This document shows, piece by piece, positions 36,097 to 42,117 of a stretch of 42,117 bases of DNA. The position numbers and the translations under genes are program-made. Origin of the DNA: Thiotrichales bacterium. Lineage in GTDB: Bacteria > Pseudomonadota > Gammaproteobacteria > SZUA-229. The notes below the pieces were generated by a model. It was not told the DNA's origin, searched no databases, and saw nothing but the letters and a program-made list of their open reading frames with translations. The DNA lies in assembly GCA_020341835.1 (NCBI GenBank), contig CP070838.1, positions 1,153,310-1,195,426 of the forward strand, written 5' to 3'. Position 1 is the first letter of the stretch. Each line of letters opens with the position of its first letter.

Positions 36097-37557
36097 ATGA
36101 CTGAAGCCGCAATCGTCTGGTTCCGCCAGGACCTGCGCCTTGCCGATAATCCCGCGTTAAGGACAGCACTGGAAAATCATCAGCAGGTCATTCCAGTCTA
36201 TATATATGCCGATGACGGCGCGTCTGAATGGCTGGCGGGTGCTGCCTCGCGCTGGTGGCTGCATCACAGCCTGCAGGCACTGGATCAGTCGCTAAAAAAA
36301 CTTGGGTCGCGCCTGATTATCCGTTGTGGCCAAAGCAGCCAGAGCATACTGGAAGAACTGCTGCAGCAGACCGGTGCGCAATCTGTTTACTGGAACCGCC
36401 AGTACGAGCCTCACCCTATCGAACGTGACAGTCTCATCAAACAGGCACTTCGGGACCGCAATATTGCAGTTCACAGCTTTAACAGCACACTGCTCCATGA
36501 ACCCTGGGAAATCACGAAGACGGACGGCGGACCCTACCGGGTTTTTACACCTTACTGGAAAGCCTGCATCAAGGCCGGCATGGCCGGCAGTTTTTCCGCG
36601 TCGCCTGAGCACATGCCGGCTGTCAGCAAGAAGATCAAGTCGGCGAAAATAGAATCGCTGGAACTGTTGCCGAAAATCGGCTGGGCTGCATCCTTTGCCG
36701 ATTACTGGCAACCCGGTGAAGCGGGTGCGCATCAATCGCTCGACAGATTCCTTGAAAATACGGTGAACAATTACGGCGATGATCGTGACCGGCCGGACCT
36801 CGATGGCACTTCCAGGCTCTCGCCTCACCTGCATTTCGGTGAAATCAGCCCGCAGCAGATCATTGAGAAAACCACGATGGCGGTCAGTCTCGACAGCCAG
36901 CCGGGCATGGTGACCGGTACCGATGCCTTCGTACGCGAGCTCGGCTGGCGTGAATTTGCCTATTACCTGCTGTATCACTTTCCCCATTCGATCGATCGCC
37001 CGCTGTACGACCGTTTCGACGATTTTCCCTGGGAAAAAGACTATGCGCAGCCATTGCACGCCTGGCAACAGGGTCAGACGGGCATCCCGATCGTCGATGC
37101 CGGCATGCGCGAGCTCTGGCATACAGGCTGGATGCACAACCGCGTGCGCATGATCGTCGCATCCCTGCTGACCAAAAACATGCTGATTCCCTGGCAGGAA
37201 GGTGCGCGCTGGTTTCGGGATACACTGGTTGATGCCGATCTTGCCAGCAATACGCTTGGCTGGCAGTGGAGCGCGGGCTGCGGCGCCGACGCGGCACCCT
37301 GGTTTCGCATCTTCAATCCGGTCACGCAGGCTGAGAAGTTCGATCCGGCCGGTCGTTACATCCGGCAGTGGGTGCCTGAAATCGCCGCCCTGCCGAACAA
37401 GTATCTGTCCAGACCCTGGGAGGCTTCAACCCGCGTGTTGAACGAGCATGGAATCAGACTTGGCAGTGATTATCCGCAGCCGGTGCTCGACCTGAAAGCA
37501 ACCCGCGAGCGCGCGCTGGATCGTTACCAGTCATTCAGAAAATCCGCGGCAGGCTGA
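36097..37557 (+). CDS. phrB: PhrB, class I deoxyribodipyrimidine photolyase
   Basis: Light-driven repair of UV pyrimidine dimers. 486 residues. N-terminal antenna domain begins AAIVWFRQDLRLADNPAL; C-terminal FAD domain has GWREFAYYLLYHFP, GWMHNRVRMIVASLLTKN and WQWSAGCGADAAPWFRIFNP. The ribosome site is weak. It converges with the fatty-acid methyltransferase gene with no space: its TGA is directly followed by the complement of the other stop. No terminator separates them. Its placement beside a lipid-modification operon matches light-stress regulons of other proteobacteria. Confidence 0.97.
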   Translation: MTEAAIVWFRQDLRLADNPALRTALENHQQVIPVYIYADDGASEWLAGAASRWWLHHSLQALDQSLKKLGSRLIIRCGQSSQSILEELLQQTGAQSVYWNRQYEPHPIERDSLIKQALRDRNIAVHSFNSTLLHEPWEITKTDGGPYRVFTPYWKACIKAGMAGSFSASPEHMPAVSKKIKSAKIESLELLPKIGWAASFADYWQPGEAGAHQSLDRFLENTVNNYGDDRDRPDLDGTSRLSPHLHFGEISPQQIIEKTTMAVSLDSQPGMVTGTDAFVRELGWREFAYYLLYHFPHSIDRPLYDRFDDFPWEKDYAQPLHAWQQGQTGIPIVDAGMRELWHTGWMHNRVRMIVASLLTKNMLIPWQEGARWFRDTLVDADLASNTLGWQWSAGCGADAAPWFRIFNPVTQAEKFDPAGRYIRQWVPEIAALPNKYLSRPWEASTRVLNEHGIRLGSDYPQPVLDLKATRERALDRYQSFRKSAAG

Positions 37558-38829
37558 CTAGAGGACAACCGGCTCACGCCGGTTTTCCGGCCGGCTCAAC
37601 AGCAGCTGCACGGTACCGATATCACGTTCTGTAAAGCCGCCCTCGCAGTAGCAGAAATAGTATTCCCACAGGCGAATGAATTCGTCGGAATACCCCAGCG
37701 CGCGGATTTCCTCAATTTTGTTGAAAAAGCGTTCTCGCCAGTCTGCTAACGTGCGTGCGTAATGCGGACCGATGTCCTGCAAATGGAATACTTTCATATC
37801 CGTGTATTGACCGATTGCCCGGGACATCGCCGATATGGACGGCAGAAATCCGCCGGGGAAAATGAATTTCTTGATGAAATCGACATCCTTCAAGGCGCTT
37901 TTGTACAGCTGGTCCTTGATGGTGATGGCCTGAATCAGCATCATGCCGTCGGGTTTGAGCAGGCTGCAGCATTTCTCGAAATAAGTGTTCATGTACTGGT
38001 GGCCGATCGCCTCGATCATTTCTATCGACACCAGTTTGTCGTACTGTCCGCCAAGATCACGATAATCCTGTTTCAGGACCGTGATCCTGTGTTCCAGACC
38101 TGCATCCCTGACGGACTCTAATGCCAGCCGGTACTGTTCATCGGATATGGTTGTTGTTGTCACCCTGCAGCCGTACTTGGCGGCGGCATGAACAGCCAGG
38201 CCACCCCAGCCGGTGCCGATTTCCAGCAGGTGGTCTTCAGGGCGCAAGTCGAGTTTCCTGCAGACCAGATGGAGTTTCGCCACAGCTGCCTCGTCCAGCG
38301 TCGTATCCGTGTTCTCGTAATAGGCACTCGAATACATCATGGTCTGATCAAGAAACAGTCTGAACAGATCGTTGCCAATGTCGTAATGCGCACTGATATT
38401 TTTCTTGCTGCCGGCCCTGGTATTTCGGTTGAACCAGTGCGCCAGCTTGTGTAACGGCGCCTTCAGGCGTGTAAAGCCGTAATCCATCGTGTCCAGCACA
38501 TCGCGATTGCGCAGAAATATACGCACCAGTACGACCAGATTGGAACAGCTCCAGCTGCCCTTCATGTAGGCCTCACCGGAGCCTGCGCTGCCGCCGAAAG
38601 CAACATCGGTATAAAGACTCGGATGGTTTACATCGATATAAACGCGAACAGGGAACTCATCCGTGATTTTTCCAAAATAGTACTCATTATGGTTCTCGCG
38701 GAACACGATCTGGCCATTCTTTATCTTGCTTAGCTGGTTGTGAACCAGCTTCCTGGCGATGCGGGTGAGCAGCCTCCCATTATCATCGGGAATCAGGTTT
38801 GAGGGTAATGGAACAATAGATCGATTCAT
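37558..38829 (-). CDS. cfa: Cyclopropane-fatty-acyl-phospholipid synthase family methyltransferase
   Basis: 423 residues. N-terminal domain of about 130 residues, then SAM-binding LEIGTGWGGLAVHAA (about 198-212), SIEMIEAIGH and a C-terminal block with FIFPGGFLPS and DIGPHYARTLADWRERF typical of Cfa. Methylates double bonds of membrane phospholipid chains. Members beside DUF1365 and an amine-oxidase-like protein may instead make modified (for example methylated or furan) fatty acids, so the product is uncertain. Last gene of the five-gene operon, three bases after DUF1365. Confidence 0.93.
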   Translation of the reverse strand: MNRSIVPLPSNLIPDDNGRLLTRIARKLVHNQLSKIKNGQIVFRENHNEYYFGKITDEFPVRVYIDVNHPSLYTDVAFGGSAGSGEAYMKGSWSCSNLVVLVRIFLRNRDVLDTMDYGFTRLKAPLHKLAHWFNRNTRAGSKKNISAHYDIGNDLFRLFLDQTMMYSSAYYENTDTTLDEAAVAKLHLVCRKLDLRPEDHLLEIGTGWGGLAVHAAAKYGCRVTTTTISDEQYRLALESVRDAGLEHRITVLKQDYRDLGGQYDKLVSIEMIEAIGHQYMNTYFEKCCSLLKPDGMMLIQAITIKDQLYKSALKDVDFIKKFIFPGGFLPSISAMSRAIGQYTDMKVFHLQDIGPHYARTLADWRERFFNKIEEIRALGYSDEFIRLWEYYFCYCEGGFTERDIGTVQLLLSRPENRREPVVL

Positions 38830-38832
38830 GGC

Positions 38833-39618
38833 TTACCTCGTTGATATGGATTTTTCTGTTTTTTCAGGATGATCATAAAATGGGATGCGCTTCAACAGCA
38901 GGCATAGTGCCTGGTAGTAAATGCCGACCACGACTTTCATCGTAACCATCGGGTACTGAATCAGTACACGCGACATGTTCATCGAAGTCATCGGGCGGTA
39001 TTCAAGATCAAGCGTGGCGTCGAACAGCTTGATGAAATCAGTATAGTTCTGCATATGCACGGTCAGTCGCTGATCAGGCTGGTTGAAGCGCCAGTCATAT
39101 CTGATCTCCATCGGCATAAAGGGTGATACATGGAAATCCTTCAACGGCTTGTACTGTTTGTGCTTGCCCGGACCGCTCTGCTTTGAAACATTGTCAGCCT
39201 CTGTGAGCACATAACAGTACTGCTCTCCCCAGGGCGTATTATTGACTTCGGCAATGATACTCTCGACCTGTGTATCGTTCTTGTCGTAGCAGTAGTAAAA
39301 ACTGACCGGGTTGAAGCCAAACCCGAAATAACGGCAGTGAGTCAGCAGCCGGATCGGGCCCTGCGCGCGTACCCCGGTGTGCTGGTAAAGTTTTTCACGA
39401 ACCGACTCAATCAGCGGTTGTCCGGCATCACCAAAATGGTCAGAGCGCCTGAACCAGGCCAGATTGAATCGTCTGGCAGACCAGAACCAGAACCGGTCAA
39501 ACAGCTGCGGCAGTTCATCAAGGTCGAGATACATCAGGTACAACCTGTAGTTGAACTCGTGCTTCCGCGGGGAAAACCGCCGGTGCCTAACTTGCCCTTC
39601 GTAGATGCAACTCTTCAT
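38833..39618 (-). CDS. DUF1365 family protein
   Basis: 261 residues. N-terminus KSCIYEGQVRHRRFSPRKH and the blocks YFGFGFNPVSFYYCYD and EVNNTPWGEQYCYVL are the family hallmarks. Function is unproven, but it is nearly always encoded between an amine-oxidase-like flavoprotein and a Cfa-like methyltransferase. The chosen ATG (39618) lies inside the upstream gene, overlapping it by 32 bases; a longer reading is possible but lacks family similarity. Confidence 0.93.
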   Translation of the reverse strand: MKSCIYEGQVRHRRFSPRKHEFNYRLYLMYLDLDELPQLFDRFWFWSARRFNLAWFRRSDHFGDAGQPLIESVREKLYQHTGVRAQGPIRLLTHCRYFGFGFNPVSFYYCYDKNDTQVESIIAEVNNTPWGEQYCYVLTEADNVSKQSGPGKHKQYKPLKDFHVSPFMPMEIRYDWRFNQPDQRLTVHMQNYTDFIKLFDATLDLEYRPMTSMNMSRVLIQYPMVTMKVVVGIYYQALCLLLKRIPFYDHPEKTEKSISTR

Positions 39619-40861
39619 ATATGGTCTCGTTGAAATGTTCGACGGCATCCAGTGCACTGACTACACCATCTTCGTGGAAGCCATTGCGCCAGTAGGCACC
39701 ACAATACCAGGTGCGACCGGTGCCATTAATCTCGGAATGACGTGCCTGCGCCTTCACGGATTCTGGTGTGAACAATGGGTGTTCGTATTCGACACGTTTG
39801 AGGATCCTGGCCGGATCGATCGCGTCGGTGTTATTCAGCGTCACATTGAAAGTGACCGGCGTATCGATTCCCTGCAGAATATTCATGTTATAGGTAAGTG
39901 CGACCCTGTCAGTTTGCTGCCTGAGTATGTGGTAGTTCCATGCAGCCCACGCCAGACGACGCTCGGGCAACAAGCTGGCATCGGTATGCAGAACCGCTTC
40001 GTTCTTCTGGTAGGGAATAGAACCCAGTACTTCAGTTTCCGCAACGCTGGCACAATCCAGCATTCGCAATGCTTCGTTGGTGTGCGTTGCGATAAATACG
40101 GCGTCGAAGTATTCAATCCCGTGTTTCTCGGTTTCGATTTCGACGTGATCGTGATATCGACGAACATTCTTTACCGGCGTATTGAGTCGAATATTGTTCC
40201 TGAAAGATTCGATCAACGGTTCCAGGTAGCTGCGCGAACCACCTTTTATAACGTGCCATATTGGCCGATCATTCACCGTCAGCAGTCCATGGTTGTGAAA
40301 AAAGCGGATGAAAAAGCGTGCCGGAAATGTCTGCATCAATTTTGCATCGGTCGACCAGATCGCTGAACCCATCGGAATGATGTAGTGATCCTTGAATTCA
40401 TCGCCATAGCGGTGTTTATCCAGATATTCGCCCAGTGGCAGCTCGGCATCTTCGTGTTCGAGCGTCTGCACCGCCTCGCGGTTGAACCGGAGGATGTCCC
40501 TGACCATGCGAAGGAATGAAGGCCGAAACAGATTGCTTCTCTGTGCAAACAGGCTGTTGATCGTGTTGCCATTGTATTCGAGGCCGGTGAGCTCATGTTT
40601 GACACTGAAACTCATGTTGGTGGCCTGTACCTCGACATTCATCTCTTTCAACAGGCGGGTAAACTCGGGATAGGTGCGGTAGTTGAATACGATAAAACCG
40701 GTATCGATTGCGTATTGTCTGCCCTGCACTTCGATATCATGCGTGTTGGTATGACCACCGATGTAATCGTTGGCTTCGAACACGGTAACGTCGTGATCCT
40801 GACTTAGCTTGTAAGCTGCGACATTCCCGGATATACCGGTTCCTATGACGGCGACTTTCAT
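39587..40861 (-). CDS. FAD-dependent amine-oxidase-like oxidoreductase
   Basis: 424 residues. FAD-binding start VAVIGTGISGNVAAYKLSQ, then FEANDYIGGHTNTHD, the GG-motif of the NAD(P)-binding Rossmann amine-oxidase group. Later GSAIWSTD and GGSRSYLEPLIE fit the same group. Predicted to oxidise or desaturate a lipid-linked substrate together with the DUF1365 and Cfa-like proteins. Its start overlaps the lipocalin stop by four bases. Confidence 0.92.
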   Translation of the reverse strand: MKVAVIGTGISGNVAAYKLSQDHDVTVFEANDYIGGHTNTHDIEVQGRQYAIDTGFIVFNYRTYPEFTRLLKEMNVEVQATNMSFSVKHELTGLEYNGNTINSLFAQRSNLFRPSFLRMVRDILRFNREAVQTLEHEDAELPLGEYLDKHRYGDEFKDHYIIPMGSAIWSTDAKLMQTFPARFFIRFFHNHGLLTVNDRPIWHVIKGGSRSYLEPLIESFRNNIRLNTPVKNVRRYHDHVEIETEKHGIEYFDAVFIATHTNEALRMLDCASVAETEVLGSIPYQKNEAVLHTDASLLPERRLAWAAWNYHILRQQTDRVALTYNMNILQGIDTPVTFNVTLNNTDAIDPARILKRVEYEHPLFTPESVKAQARHSEINGTGRTWYCGAYWRNGFHEDGVVSALDAVEHFNETIYEELHLRRAS

Positions 40862-41418
40862 GATGGCTCGTTCTCCCCGGTGCGTTTCTCTATATCATCC
40901 GGCCAGTCATGCGGTACGCGATTCACCTTGCTGGTGTCGTAGCCGATACTGCCGATAAACTCGACGATCTCGAGGTATTCATCGTCGCTCAGCTGCGGAT
41001 CTCGGGCCATTACCCAGACATAGTCCCGTGCTTCACGCCCAATGATGGTTTTCGAATATTCATTGTCCAGGTATACGATCCTGTAATCCGCCTTGATCGG
41101 CCAGATGAACTGCATTCCCCACAGCGCATTGGTTTTGTCATCCTTGACATAGCCTGTGGGGTTGTACTGCTTGAGCTTTCCATCGAAGCCGCCAGCGCGG
41201 AACGTAAAGGTCGTGGCAATCGTGCCATCATCGTTCCTGGCGTAGGACTCGACTGCATTATGCGCCCCTTCCTCAAGAAATGTAGGAATGTTGGCAACGA
41301 CGTACCAGTCGCCCATGAAACGGTCGATATCGACATAATCAACTGTTGCCATTGGCGCGTTATGACTGCATCCATACAGGGACAAAGCCGGAACGAACAG
41401 CGTCAGTATTCTCTTCAT
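40858..41418 (-). CDS. blc: Lipocalin family lipoprotein (Blc-like)
   Basis: 186 residues. Lipoprotein signal with LYGC (Cys17). Lipocalin GxW block DRFMGDWYVVANIPTFLEEG, then YNPTGYVKDD and FIWPIKADYRIVYLD, as in bacterial lipocalins that bind fatty acids or lysophospholipids at the outer membrane. A link with the lipid-modifying neighbours is plausible. Overlaps neighbours by four bases on both sides. Confidence 0.93.
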   Translation of the reverse strand: MKRILTLFVPALSLYGCSHNAPMATVDYVDIDRFMGDWYVVANIPTFLEEGAHNAVESYARNDDGTIATTFTFRAGGFDGKLKQYNPTGYVKDDKTNALWGMQFIWPIKADYRIVYLDNEYSKTIIGREARDYVWVMARDPQLSDDEYLEIVEFIGSIGYDTSKVNRVPHDWPDDIEKRTGENEPS

Positions 41419-42110
41419 GACGATGTGTCCATAGCCAGTTCGGTTAAATTGTCCGGTAGATATCGCAGTACGGCGCCAGACTCCGTGACACTCTCGAGTG
41501 CGAGCCAGTGCATCTCGTCGTTATACCAGAGGTCGATCGTCATTTTCTCGCCCACGAGCCTGAACAGCCTTGCCTCTATCTCTTCCTCATCAACCGTCAG
41601 CACAGCTTTTCCCAGATCGCTTACTGACACCGGTTCGTACTCGCCTGTTTGCGTATTGAGCAGACGCTCACTTTTGAGCAATTCGATATCCCAGTAGGCA
41701 AAGGTTCTCACACAGCCATCCAGTGCTGTCATTCCGTCCTGTGTTTCCAGCTCGAGCTGAGCCTGATTCCGGGCGCTGCTGATAAAGTAGTCGTCACCGT
41801 TGTCGTCAGTCGTTGAGTTGATGCCGACCAGGCAGTTATCTTCCCAGTGCTCGCGGGTCTCATGCTCGTAGGAGTAAACAGGAATGAACAGAATCCGAAC
41901 GTCGAAGTTTGCCTGTGTATGGACCATCTTTCTGTTATCTTCCCTGCTGATTTTGACCCGGTGATAGCCAATCGGCGTATCGTCGAGCATGACCCTGAAT
42001 TTCCAGGTATTCGATGCCTGTTGGTTCGCCGCCGGACTGGCGAGACTGATCTCGCCCAGGACGAACACCGCGAGAAGTAGAAAGACAAACTTTTGAAACC
42101 AGTTGTACAT
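41415..42110 (-). CDS. DUF6134 family exported protein
   Basis: 231 residues. Signal peptide about 1-24 (ISLASPA), then WKFRVMLDDTPIGYHRVKIS, VRILFIPVYSYEHETREHW, and a C-terminal lipid-binding-like beta pattern. This family commonly accompanies the lipocalin/DUF1365/Cfa operon; function unknown. The start lies seven bases from the window edge, so its regulation and any further upstream gene are out of view. Confidence 0.85.
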   Translation of the reverse strand: MYNWFQKFVFLLLAVFVLGEISLASPAANQQASNTWKFRVMLDDTPIGYHRVKISREDNRKMVHTQANFDVRILFIPVYSYEHETREHWEDNCLVGINSTTDDNGDDYFISSARNQAQLELETQDGMTALDGCVRTFAYWDIELLKSERLLNTQTGEYEPVSVSDLGKAVLTVDEEEIEARLFRLVGEKMTIDLWYNDEMHWLALESVTESGAVLRYLPDNLTELAMDTSS

Positions 42111-42117
42111 GATTAAT

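Overview
The window looks like a chromosomal piece of a sulfur-oxidising gammaproteobacterium. Evidence for the lineage: a lolC-lolD start overlap, the ybbA/ybbP pair divergent from tesA, a 1293-residue single-chain PurL, and a one-piece tmRNA with the tag ANDDNYALAA. Evidence for the lifestyle: a thiosulfohydrolase gene (soxB) and a flavocytochrome c sulfide dehydrogenase pair (fccA-fccB). No phage, transposase, CRISPR array, rRNA or ordinary tRNA gene was seen.

Layout. 1-2382: lipoprotein-release genes (lolD partial, lolC) divergent from a lone CbiM-like membrane protein. 2703-8936: sulfur region, with a HupE-like protein divergent from soxB, then a minus-strand unit fccA-fccB-DUF302 ending in a clear terminator. 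9360-14841: a minus-strand respiratory operon for a B-family (ba3-type) haem-copper oxidase: a 49-residue subunit IIa-like peptide, CuA subunit II, subunit I, a dihaem cytochrome c with an acidic tail, and a FixI/CcoI-like copper ATPase. 15397-17113: msrP-msrQ, split by a repeat. 17277-21689: purL divergent from ssrA. 21839-27584: hemG with a CNNM/CorC-like protein, then ybbP-ybbA divergent from tesA. 27673-33996: a minus-strand cluster of a large unrecognised membrane protein, a MacB/FtsX-type ABC ATPase and permease, a ZnuA-like binding protein lacking two expected metal ligands, a secreted amidohydrolase and a DUF6279 lipoprotein. 34342-35942: two related small exported proteins and a VOC protein. 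36097-42110: a photolyase gene convergent with a five-gene operon (DUF6134, lipocalin, FAD amine oxidase-like, DUF1365, cyclopropane-synthase-like methyltransferase), a known type of light or oxidative-stress lipid-modification cluster.

How the parts work together. SoxB and FccAB would feed electrons from thiosulfate and sulfide to cytochromes c. The ba3-type oxidase operon supplies a terminal acceptor, with its own cytochrome c and copper pump. MsrPQ, photolyase and the lipid cluster fit oxidative and light stress.

The intergenic spaces carry several dispersed inverted-repeat families: CGC-rich 27-30 bp arms, REP-like GCGGC hairpins, and AT-rich TAATGAA arms. One of them separates msrP from msrQ, and two sit exactly at gene 3' ends. 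The best candidate for an undescribed system is the ABC cluster at 27673-33996.
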